A program made the translations under genes and the position numbers. The notes under the pieces were generated by a model, which saw nothing but the letters and a program-made list of their open reading frames with translations, was not told where the DNA came from and ran no database searches. This document shows, one piece after another, positions 6,535 through 12,706 of a DNA stretch of 16,237 nucleotides (its first letter is position 1; every line of letters begins with the position of its first letter). Origin of the DNA: Sphingomonadales bacterium UBA6171 (GTDB taxonomy: Bacteria > Pseudomonadota > Alphaproteobacteria > Sphingomonadales > Sphingomonadaceae); NCBI GenBank assembly GCA_002422985.1, contig DITZ01000028.1:39298-55534 (forward strand), in the 5' to 3' direction.

Positions 6535-7542
6535 TCACCCGGCGGTCCAGCCCCAGGGCGTGGGGTGGCCACCGGATTCCAGCAGACCGCCGGCCCCCAT
6601 GGCGGCGATGGTTTCAGGCGTTACCGAAAGGCCGGCGCTCAGCCGTTCCAGCACCAGATCGAATCCGTTGCGTTTGGGGCTGCGGGCGCAGCCGGGCAGC
6701 CCGATGATGGGGGTGGCATCGGCGGCCTGCGCCAGCAGCAGCAGATTGCCGGGATCAACCGGCATGCCAAGGCGCAGCGTCTGGCCGCCGGCCGCGGCGA
6801 TGGCCATGGGCACAATGTCCCGCCGGTCTGCCGTGGCGGATGCGCCCGCGATAAGGAGCAGGTCTGTGCCGGTGGCCCGGCTGCTCGCTGCCGCCAGCCG
6901 GGCGATGGCCGCCGCCAGCGGGGCGATGCCATGGTCCACCGGCGGCAACAGGTGCAGCGCAACGCCCAGCCGGGCAAAGCGCTCCGCCGTAACGGCGGCG
7001 GTTTTGGCCAGCATGGCAGCCGATGTGCCGGGCAGCCGCGTCTGGACAAGGGCCGGGCGGCGCGCGGCGCTCCAGGGCAGAACCCGGATCGGGGCGCTGA
7101 TGGCGGGAATGGAGCCTGCGGGGATGTTGAAGGGGATGATCTTGATGGTGGCGACCAGATCACCCGCTGCCACCGGGCTGTAGGGGCCGAGCGTGGCGAT
7201 GCCGATGCCCTCTGATGCGCCGTTGGCGGCGGCGATGGCGGCCGGGTCCAGCAGCAGCAGCCCGTCATGCGCGGCGTGCAGGTTGACGCGGCCGTGGACG
7301 GGCGGCCGGGCGATGGTGCCGGGGCCGGCAAGGCTGGCGGCAAGGCGCAGGGCGGCTTCGGCTTCGGGCAGCTCGCCCGATTCGGCGCGGGCAATCCACA
7401 GCGTAGCGAGGCCATGGGCGGCGGCTTCGGCCAGCAGTTGCGGCGTGACGGGGCTGCCCTTGGGATGGCGTTTGCCCAGCATCAGCGCATGGGCGAGGAT
7501 GGCGCCCTCGCAGTCCGCCAGCGGCCTTTCGCCGAAGATCAT
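6535..7542 (-). CDS. Molybdopterin-binding protein (MoCF_biosynth domain)
   Basis: Protein of 335 residues resembling the N-terminal half of the alphaproteobacterial molybdopterin-binding/nucleotidyltransferase fusion proteins. It opens with the family's typical MIFGERPLADCEGAILAHAL and a region ending ELPEAEAALRLA, comparable to MoeA-like entry segments. The MogA/MoeA-type molybdopterin-binding domain occupies about residues 170-305, with DLLLIAGASATADRRDIVP and the cofactor-loop-like GMPVDPGNLLLL, then IIGLPGCARSPKRNGFDLVLERL. The ATG overlaps the XdhC stop by four bases (ATGA). Ten bases separate its stop from the MobA-like gene, which elsewhere is often fused to it. The likely role is to hold or hand over molybdopterin during cofactor maturation for a molybdenum hydroxylase; the exact reaction is not established. 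Confidence 0.83.
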   Translation of the reverse strand: MIFGERPLADCEGAILAHALMLGKRHPKGSPVTPQLLAEAAAHGLATLWIARAESGELPEAEAALRLAASLAGPGTIARPPVHGRVNLHAAHDGLLLLDPAAIAAANGASEGIGIATLGPYSPVAAGDLVATIKIIPFNIPAGSIPAISAPIRVLPWSAARRPALVQTRLPGTSAAMLAKTAAVTAERFARLGVALHLLPPVDHGIAPLAAAIARLAAASSRATGTDLLLIAGASATADRRDIVPMAIAAAGGQTLRLGMPVDPGNLLLLAQAADATPIIGLPGCARSPKRNGFDLVLERLSAGLSVTPETIAAMGAGGLLESGGHPTPWGWTAG

Positions 7543-8519
7543 GCGCGCTGCCGCCAGACGCTGACCATCTGCGCGGCAACAGACAGCGCGATTTCGGCCG
7601 GATTGGCGGCACCGATGTCCAGGCCGGCGGGGCCGTGGATACGGGCGAGCTGTTCAGCGGTGAAGCCCTGCGCGGCAAGGCGTTCCAGCCGGACGGCATG
7701 GGTTTTGCGCGAGCCGAGCGCGGCGATATAGAAAGCCGGCGAGCGCAAGGCGGCGGCCAGTGCGGGATCGTCCAGCTTGGGATCATGTGTGAGGGTGACA
7801 ACAGCGGTGGCGGCATCGGGCTGCCAGCTTTCCAGCGCCTCGTCCGGCCAGCGATCATCCACGGCAATGCCGGCGAAACGCGGGCCGGCAGCGAAAGCCC
7901 CGCGCGGATCGACCAGCATCGGCGCGAAACCGATCTGCCGGGCGAGCGGCACCAGCGACTGGGCGATATGCACCGCCCCCACCAGTATCAGGCGCAGCGG
8001 CGGATCATAGCGGCGGGTGAAATCGCCGGCCGCTGTTTGCGTGGTTTCAAAGCTGGAGAGGCTGGTGGAGAGGGTGAGCGGCCGGCCGGCGGCGCGGGCG
8101 GTGGCGATGCGGGCGAACAGGTCCGGCGGAAAATAGCCGGCGATTGCCGGCTGCACCATGATGCTGATGTCGCCACCGCAGGCGAGGCCGACCTCCCAGG
8201 CGCGTTCGCTGGCGACACCGAAGTTGAGCAGCCGGGCGGTGCCCGACGCGATGCATGTCAGGGCTTCTTCTATCACCGCGCCCTCCACACAGCCGCCGGA
8301 GACGGAGCCTTCGAACAGGCCATCGTCGCGCACCAGCAGATGCGCGCCCACCCGGCGCGGCGCGCTGCCCCAGGTGCGCGTGACGGTGGCGATGGCCATG
8401 GCATGGCCCGCAGCCTGCCAGCGCGCCGCGGCGGCGAGCAGCCGGGCCAGCTCGTCCTTCTCTCCGTCCGGGTTACCGGATTCCGGATTGCCGGATTCTG
8501 GGTTGCCCGCGATTGGCAT
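7539..8519 (-). CDS. xdhC: XdhC/CoxI family Mo-cofactor maturation factor
   Basis: Cytoplasmic protein of 326 residues. XdhC proteins bind molybdenum cofactor, promote its sulfuration by a cysteine desulfurase and pass it to xanthine-dehydrogenase or CO-dehydrogenase-like enzymes. The N-terminal XdhC/CoxI domain (about 22-125) shows TWGSAPRRVGAHLLV, the conserved cysteine Cys77 in GSVSGGCVEGAV and Cys114 in GLACGGDISIMVQP. The C-terminal Rossmann domain begins LILVGAVHIAQ (about 178-188), followed by VDPRGAF, and ends with GLDIGAANPAEIALSVAAQM. The N-terminus is unusual: three tandem GNPES-like units precede the domain. The ATG at 8519 overlaps the coxG stop by one base, and the stop overlaps the next start by four, so the gene sits inside a coupled operon. 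Confidence 0.93.
   Translation of the reverse strand: MPIAGNPESGNPESGNPDGEKDELARLLAAAARWQAAGHAMAIATVTRTWGSAPRRVGAHLLVRDDGLFEGSVSGGCVEGAVIEEALTCIASGTARLLNFGVASERAWEVGLACGGDISIMVQPAIAGYFPPDLFARIATARAAGRPLTLSTSLSSFETTQTAAGDFTRRYDPPLRLILVGAVHIAQSLVPLARQIGFAPMLVDPRGAFAAGPRFAGIAVDDRWPDEALESWQPDAATAVVTLTHDPKLDDPALAAALRSPAFYIAALGSRKTHAVRLERLAAQGFTAEQLARIHGPAGLDIGAANPAEIALSVAAQMVSVWRQRA
8463..8507 (-). repeat. Three 15-base tandem repeats at the start of xdhC
   Basis: On the minus strand three consecutive 15-base units (8507-8493, 8492-8478, 8477-8463) encode GNPES, GNPES and GNPDG. Units one and two differ at two bases; the third is more diverged. The repeats lie just after the start codon, before the conserved XdhC domain. 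Units of this length keep frame whatever their number, so copy number could vary without breaking the gene. Confidence 0.75.
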
Positions 8520-9085
8520 CAGCGCATGAGGAAGAAGAGAAGGAGAATAACAGCCGCCACCAGCACGCCGAGCCAGACCATCGGCGGCAGGCCGGCGGGC
8601 GTTGGCTCCGGCGTGACCTGCGGCTCCTCAGGCGCGGGGGCCGGGGATTCGACTTCGGCCTTCAGCGCGGCGAAAAAGCGTTCGGCATAGCCCTTGGCGG
8701 TGCCCTCGATCAGCCGCGCGCCAAGCTGGGCGAGTTTGCCGCCGACCTGGGATTTCGCAACATAGCGCAGATGCGTGCCGCCATCGGCCAATTCACTCAG
8801 AATAACTTCGGCCGAGCCTTTGACAAAGCCCGCAACGCCACCCTTGCCTTCGCCCGACAGCACATAGCGATGCGGCGGGTCCAGCTCGCTCAGATTGACC
8901 GCGCCGCTGAATTTGGCCTTCACCGGGCCGACCGAGGCCGCGAGCCGGCCGGAAAAGCGCGTGTCGCTTTCCCGCGTGAGGCTTTCCACGCCATCGATGC
9001 AGCGGGCCAGCACATCCGGATCATTGAGCGCATCCCACACTTTTTCGCGCGGCGCGGCGATGCTGGTTTCCCCCGTCAGTTCCAT
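8519..9085 (-). CDS. coxG: CoxG family (SRPBCC) protein with C-terminal membrane anchor
   Basis: Carbon-monoxide-dehydrogenase subunit G family protein, 188 residues. The SRPBCC/START-like fold spans about residues 1-145, with the family start MELTGETSIAAPREKVWDALNDPDVL, the central GPVKAKFSGAV, and the helix VGGKLAQLGARLIEGTAKGYAERFF. A proline-rich linker (about 147-167) leads to one transmembrane helix (about 168-187, MVWLGVLVAAVILLLFF), putting the domain in the cytoplasm at the inner membrane. In Oligotropha, CoxG recruits CO dehydrogenase to the membrane, so this protein may tether a related molybdenum hydroxylase. The ATG at 9085 has AAGGA about six bases upstream. It is the first gene of the coxG-xdhC operon and diverges from the cold-shock gene. 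No catalytic subunit genes (coxS, coxM, coxL) are present in the window. Confidence 0.91.
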   Translation of the reverse strand: MELTGETSIAAPREKVWDALNDPDVLARCIDGVESLTRESDTRFSGRLAASVGPVKAKFSGAVNLSELDPPHRYVLSGEGKGGVAGFVKGSAEVILSELADGGTHLRYVAKSQVGGKLAQLGARLIEGTAKGYAERFFAALKAEVESPAPAPEEPQVTPEPTPAGLPPMVWLGVLVAAVILLLFFLMR

Positions 9086-9233
9086 GCTTGATCCTTTCCG
9101 GCGCGCGGATGGCGTGCGGTGATTTGAACAGACCTGTCAAAAATGCTTGCGCCCATATCGCAGCGTGGTAGCTTTTGCCGCGGTCAATGAAAAGCCGGCG
9201 CAAAGCCGGGCTGGTTGCAGGGGTTTCGGGGAT

Positions 9234-9833
9234 ATGGGTGATGCGTTGTCTTTGGTGCGGGAATCGTCGGTGCAAGAGCTGGTTCGAGGCTTGAGTGACA
9301 ATATTGAAAATGATGCCGGCTGCCGGCTGGTGCCCTGCCGCGTGAAATGGTTCGATGCGGTGAAGGGCTATGGCTTCCTCGTGCCGCAGGAAGGCGGCGG
9401 GGATATATTGATCCATTATAATCTGCTGGCCGGGCTGGGGCGCAAAACACTGCCCGAAGGGGTGAGCCTGACCGCCCTTGTAAAGGAAGGGCCGCGCGGG
9501 CTTCAGGCGGCGGAACTGCGCGATGTGGACATGTCCACCGCGGTGGAAATCACGGCCGTCCCGCCCGCGCCGCGCCGGACGGACCGGAGCGACCCGATGG
9601 CGCTGGCATGTGACGCCGGCGATTTCGAGCCGGTGACCGTGCGCTGGTTCAACCGCACGAAGGGCTATGGCTTCATTCTGTGCGCCTATGGTATGACCCA
9701 GGCCTTCGTTCATGTGGAGACGGTGCGGCGTGGCGGATTTGAGGCTTTGGAATCGGATCAACCGCTGCGTGCCCGCATTGCGCACGGGCCACGCGGGGCG
9801 CTGGTTGTGGAAGTGGAAGCGCTTCCCGGCTGA
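9234..9833 (+). CDS. Double cold-shock-domain nucleic-acid-binding protein
   Basis: Protein of 199 residues with two cold-shock (OB-fold) domains that bind single-stranded RNA or DNA. Domain 1 (about 36-96) has VKWFDAVKGYGFLVP, where KGYGF is the RNP1-like motif, and DILIHY as RNP2. Domain 2 (about 135-195) has VRWFNRTKGYGFILC and AFVHVE. About 38 acidic and polar residues link them. This architecture is known from Caulobacter and other alphaproteobacteria, where such proteins act in stationary phase or stress. I chose ATG 9234 with AGGGG ten bases upstream. A TTG at 9147 would add 29 residues of no clear family character. The 3' end overlaps the apparent start of the DUF192 gene. The gene diverges from coxG, leaving about 148 bases of possible regulatory DNA. 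Confidence 0.88.
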   Translation: MGDALSLVRESSVQELVRGLSDNIENDAGCRLVPCRVKWFDAVKGYGFLVPQEGGGDILIHYNLLAGLGRKTLPEGVSLTALVKEGPRGLQAAELRDVDMSTAVEITAVPPAPRRTDRSDPMALACDAGDFEPVTVRWFNRTKGYGFILCAYGMTQAFVHVETVRRGGFEALESDQPLRARIAHGPRGALVVEVEALPG

Positions 9834-10311
9834 GGCGCTGGCGGCGGCGCTGCTGCTGTCGAATCCGGCGCTGGCGCAGGGCGAAGGCTTTGGAATCGGC
9901 GCGGCCGCGGCAAGCCGAAAAGCGAACCAGCCGCAAACCGGCCTGAAAATCATCCCGCTGACGCTGATGCTGAGTGACGGACGGAAGCTGACCTATAAGG
10001 TGGAAGTGGCCGAGACCGATCAGCAGCAGCAGACCGGCATGATGTGGCGCACCCATATGGCCCCGAAAACCGGTATGCTCTTTCCCTACACCATGGCGCA
10101 GCCCATGGCCTATTGGATGCGTAACACGCTGATACCGCTGGATATCATCTATATCAGCCCCGACAGGCGGGTGATGCGGATCTGGGCCAACACCGTGCCG
10201 AAATCCGAAAAGCTGCTGGAATCGGGCGGCAGGGCCATTGCCGTGCTGGAACTGGCCGGCGGCGAATCGGCGCGGATCGGATTGAAGGTGGGGGACGGGC
10301 TGCGCTGGTAA
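9805..10311 (+). CDS. DUF192 family secreted protein
   Basis: Exported protein of the DUF192 family (168 residues from the chosen start); the molecular function is unknown. The core runs from LKIIPLTLMLSDGRKLTYKVEVAET, through QQTGMMWRTHMAPKTGMLFPY, to MAYWMRNTLIPLDIIYI, and ends AVLELAGGESARIGLKVGDGLRW, all diagnostic of the family. The N-terminus from TTG 9805 reads as a signal peptide: WKWKR, then an alanine/leucine core, with likely cleavage after NPALA. A GGGG lies about six bases upstream. GTG or TTG codons further upstream (about 9769 and 9778) are possible starts. With the TTG at 9805 the gene overlaps the cold-shock gene by 29 bases in another frame, so the signal peptide is encoded inside the upstream gene's end. 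The domain call is sure; the start is not. Confidence 0.85.
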   Translation: MWKWKRFPAEALAAALLLSNPALAQGEGFGIGAAAASRKANQPQTGLKIIPLTLMLSDGRKLTYKVEVAETDQQQQTGMMWRTHMAPKTGMLFPYTMAQPMAYWMRNTLIPLDIIYISPDRRVMRIWANTVPKSEKLLESGGRAIAVLELAGGESARIGLKVGDGLRW

Positions 10312-10335
10312 CTTTTGTCCGGCGCTATTGGCCCT

Positions 10336-10364
10336 TTGACCGGGGCGGGCAGGCTCGCTATGGG
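10336..10364 (+). promoter_or_regulatory. Candidate promoter for leaderless NDUFA12 transcript
   Basis: TTGACC (10336-10341) and TATGGG (10359-10364) are separated by exactly 17 bases. The -35 is a strong alphaproteobacterial match; the -10 is moderate. A start seven to nine bases after the -10 would fall at 10371-10373, on or next to the NDUFA12 ATG, which has no good Shine-Dalgarno. This fits a leaderless mRNA. The evidence is motif and spacing only. Confidence 0.4.
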
Positions 10365-10372
10365 CTTTGGCC

Positions 10373-10759
10373 ATGGCGTTCAACCTTTTCACCTGGTGGC
10401 AGGGCCTGACCTTCGGGACCTGGCACACGACCCGTTTCCACGGCCGCGAAGTCGGCCGGGATGGCGATGGCAACGTCTATTATGAAGGCAAATCCGACGC
10501 GGACCGCCGCCGCCGCTGGGTGATCTACGCCGGCGACAATGATTCGAGCCGCGTGCCGCCGGAATGGCATGGCTGGCTGCATCACAGCCGCGCCCAGGCG
10601 CCGACCGAAGCCCCGCTGCCGATCAAGGCGTGGGAGCGGCCCTGGCGGCCGAACCCCACCGGCAGCGACGCGGCCGAACGGCCGGCCGGCGCCCTGCTGG
10701 CCGGGGGCAAGCGCGCGGCGGCAGCGGCCGATTACCGCGCCTGGCAACCGGGGGACTGA
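10373..10759 (+). CDS. NADH:ubiquinone oxidoreductase accessory subunit NDUFA12 family
   Basis: Homologue (128 residues) of the mitochondrial complex I accessory subunit NDUFA12/B17.2, which alphaproteobacteria such as Paracoccus also carry. It binds the peripheral arm of complex I at the inner face of the membrane and is not catalytic. Recognised features are FTWWQGLTFGTWHTTRFHGREVG at the start, then DGNVYYEG, RRRWVIYAG, SSRVPPEWHGWLHH and WRPNPTGSDAAERPAGALL. The C-terminal tail (AAAAADYRAWQPGD) follows the family pattern. The ATG at 10373 begins MAFNLFTWW. A TTG two codons earlier is in frame but unlikely. The core nuo operon is not in the window; this subunit is usually unlinked to it. 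mlaD follows after eight bases, so the two are probably co-transcribed. Confidence 0.93.
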   Translation: MAFNLFTWWQGLTFGTWHTTRFHGREVGRDGDGNVYYEGKSDADRRRRWVIYAGDNDSSRVPPEWHGWLHHSRAQAPTEAPLPIKAWERPWRPNPTGSDAAERPAGALLAGGKRAAAAADYRAWQPGD

Positions 10760-10767
10760 GCGGCCCC

Positions 10768-11253
10768 ATGGCCTCCCTCCTGCGCGAGCATGTAACCGAA
10801 GCGCTGACCGGGCTGATCGTGGTGGCCGTGGCAGCCGCCTTCCTCTTCTTTGCCTGGGATCGGCAGGGCGGTGGCGATCGCTATGCCGTGACCGCGCGAT
10901 TCCCCAATGTGTCGGGCGTGAATGTCGGCACGGATGTGAAGCTGTCGGGCATGAAAGTTGGCGCGGTGACGGCGCAGACGCTGGACCCGGCCACCTATCA
11001 GGCGGTGCTGACACTGTCGCTCGACCGGGCGATTGCGCTGCCGCTGGACAGTTCGGCGGCGATCACGTCGGACGGCCTGCTGGGCGGCGCGCATATCGTG
11101 CTGGTGCCGGGCGCGGAAAGCGAGATGCTGAAGGCTGGTGACGAAATCAGCGACACGCAGGGCGCGACCGACCTGATGGGGCTGATCGGCTCTTTCATCA
11201 ACCGGGGCGGTGGTGACGAGAAGGCAGCGGCACCGGCTGACGCCGCGCAGTGA
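10768..11253 (+). CDS. mlaD: MlaD-family outer-membrane lipid transport protein
   Basis: MCE-domain protein of 161 residues. MlaD is the periplasmic substrate-binding subunit of the Mla ABC system, which moves phospholipids between the membranes. A single N-terminal membrane anchor lies at about 11-28 (EALTGLIVVAVAAAFLFF). The MCE domain follows (about 35-115): YAVTARFPNVSGVNVGTDVKLSGMKVGAV, SLDRAIALPLDSSAAITSDGLLGGAHIVL, then GAESEMLKAGDEI. The C-terminal part, TQGATDLMGLIGSFI, is the helix conserved in alphaproteobacterial MlaD. The ATG at 10768 is eight bases after the NDUFA12 stop. The stop overlaps the GTG of the DUF2155 gene by four bases. The permease and ATPase partners (mlaE, mlaF) are absent from the window. 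Confidence 0.92.
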   Translation: MASLLREHVTEALTGLIVVAVAAAFLFFAWDRQGGGDRYAVTARFPNVSGVNVGTDVKLSGMKVGAVTAQTLDPATYQAVLTLSLDRAIALPLDSSAAITSDGLLGGAHIVLVPGAESEMLKAGDEISDTQGATDLMGLIGSFINRGGGDEKAAAPADAAQ

Positions 11254-11888
11254 AGGCGGTGACAGGGCTGGCGGCGCTGTTGGCGGCCCCGCTGATGGCG
11301 CAGCAGCCGGCGGTTCCCCTGCCAAAGGCTGCGGCCGGCGCTGTCACCAAACAGCCGGTTGCTGAAAAACCGGCCGCTGCAATGCCGACAACCGGGCGCG
11401 AGGCCGAAATCGCCGTGCTGAACAAGCGGCTGGGGACAACCGCCAGCTTCAGGGTGAAGCCGGGGCAGAAATTCATATGGGGCACGCTGACCGTGCTGAT
11501 GCATGGCTGCGAGCGCACCGCGCCATGGGAGGCCCGCCAGGAGGCCGGGGCCTTTGTGCAGGTGGTGGAGCGCGCCAGACCGCTGACGCGCACACAGGCA
11601 GCGCCGGCACCGCGCACCATCTTCTCAGGCTGGCTGTTTGCCCGTTCGCCGTCGCTCAATCCGATGCGGCATCCGGTCTATGACGTCTGGCTCAGAAGCT
11701 GCACGATGGATTTTCCGGGCGGACCAAAGCCGGCGCCGGCGTTGGCCAGAAACAAGGCCGGGGCGACATCATCCGGCACCACCGGGCGACCTGCGGCGGA
11801 TTCGCCGCCCTCTGCACCAGCCGATTCGGCACCGGCTGTCCCGGCAGCACCGGCCCCCTCCCCTTCCGATTCGCCACCCAACGGGTAG
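11250..11888 (+). CDS. DUF2155 family secreted protein with low-complexity tail
   Basis: Exported 212-residue protein whose central DUF2155 domain (about 50-155) is widespread in alphaproteobacteria and has no assigned function. The GTG start at 11250 overlaps the mlaD stop by four bases. Residues 1-17 (MKAVTGLAALLAAPLMA) form a signal peptide, then comes an alanine/proline-rich stretch. The conserved core includes EIAVLNKRLGTTASFRVKPG, FIWGTLTVLMHGCERT, FSGWLFARSPSLNPMRHPVYDVWLRSC. Two cysteines (in HGCERT and LRSCTM) probably pair in the periplasm. The last roughly 57 residues are rich in proline, alanine and serine. They are encoded opposite the C-terminus of aat: the two genes overlap by 211 bases (11678-11888). 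The tail may be shaped by the antisense gene rather than by its own function. Confidence 0.86.
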   Translation: MKAVTGLAALLAAPLMAQQPAVPLPKAAAGAVTKQPVAEKPAAAMPTTGREAEIAVLNKRLGTTASFRVKPGQKFIWGTLTVLMHGCERTAPWEARQEAGAFVQVVERARPLTRTQAAPAPRTIFSGWLFARSPSLNPMRHPVYDVWLRSCTMDFPGGPKPAPALARNKAGATSSGTTGRPAADSPPSAPADSAPAVPAAPAPSPSDSPPNG

Positions 11889-12532
11889 CGCAGCCCCAAT
11901 ATGCGGTCGAAGGCGTGCCAGTCCCCGCCATATTCCAGCGCGGCGGCCAGTTGCGCCAGATATTGGCTGCGGCGCAGTTCCACCGCGCCAAAGCGGGCGA
12001 GGTGCGCGGTAAGGAATTGCGTGTCCAGCAGGCGGAAACCGCCGACGCGCAGCCGGGCGACCAGATGGGCGAGCGCGGCCTTGCTGGCGTCTGTTGCCAG
12101 GCTGAACATGCTCTCACCAAAAAAAGCCCCGCCCAGCCGCACGCCATAAAGGCCGCCAACCAGCCGGCCATCTGCATCCCAGGTCTCGATACTATGGGCA
12201 TGGCCCTGCTGATGCAGGCGAACATAGGCATCAAGGATGGTGGCGTTGATCCAGCTCTGTTCCCGGCCCGGCCCGGCGGCAGCGCAATGGCGGATAACGG
12301 CGGTGAAGGCCAGATCGCGGCTGTGGCGAAAGCGGTTCTTCTTCAGCACCTTGGCAAGCGAACGCGGCAAATGGAAGCGTTCCGGTGGCAGCACGCCGCG
12401 CTGGCGCGGCTCCACCCAATAGATATCTTCGGCCTCCCGCGTGTCGGCCATGGGAAACAGGCCGGCGGAATAGGCGCGCAGCAGCAGTTCGCTGTCCAGT
12501 CGCCGGATGGATGGGCCGGTCGCGCCGTGCAT
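11678..12532 (-). CDS. aat: Leucyl/phenylalanyl-tRNA--protein transferase
   Basis: Cytoplasmic enzyme of the bacterial N-end rule: it transfers Leu or Phe from charged tRNA to proteins with N-terminal Arg or Lys, marking them for ClpAP. The fold is GNAT-like. Diagnostic segments are LLLRAYSAGLFPMAD, IYWVEPRQRGVLPPERFHLPRSL, SWINATILDAYVRLHQQGHAHSIETWD, GGLYGVRLGGAFFGESMFS, and LLDTQFLTAHLARFGAVELRR. The 284-residue protein is longer than the E. coli enzyme because of a C-terminal glycine/alanine/glutamate-rich linker and a closing SIVQLLSQTS. That extension is encoded opposite the end of the DUF2155 gene. The ATG at 12532 has no strong Shine-Dalgarno. The gene diverges from the HtrA-type protease gene. 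Confidence 0.94.
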   Translation of the reverse strand: MHGATGPSIRRLDSELLLRAYSAGLFPMADTREAEDIYWVEPRQRGVLPPERFHLPRSLAKVLKKNRFRHSRDLAFTAVIRHCAAAGPGREQSWINATILDAYVRLHQQGHAHSIETWDADGRLVGGLYGVRLGGAFFGESMFSLATDASKAALAHLVARLRVGGFRLLDTQFLTAHLARFGAVELRRSQYLAQLAAALEYGGDWHAFDRILGLRYPLGGESEGEGAGAAGTAGAESAGAEGGESAAGRPVVPDDVAPALFLANAGAGFGPPGKSIVQLLSQTS

Positions 12533-12706
12533 GGTTCAGTCGCCTGTCGCTAATGGGGATATCCGCTCCATCCTGCCCTCCTGAGGCCCATGCTGATAGC
12601 AATGTCGCCCGCTGTCAAAAATTTCAGGCATGTGACGTGCAGCGTATGTTCAGCAAAGTGCAAGGCAGTGATTGAAAGGATGGCGCAAAGGCGCAAGGTG
12701 CAGGCG

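Noticed and set aside
6535..7215. Overlapping plus-strand open frames opposite the molybdopterin-binding gene
   Set aside because: Gln/Gly/Arg-rich shadows; the minus strand has conserved domain motifs and overlapping operon starts and stops.
12533..12706. Promoter with TATGTT (12645-12650) for the HtrA-type gene
   Set aside because: The matching -35 position has only a poor hexamer, and no RpoE- or RpoH-type pattern is evident.
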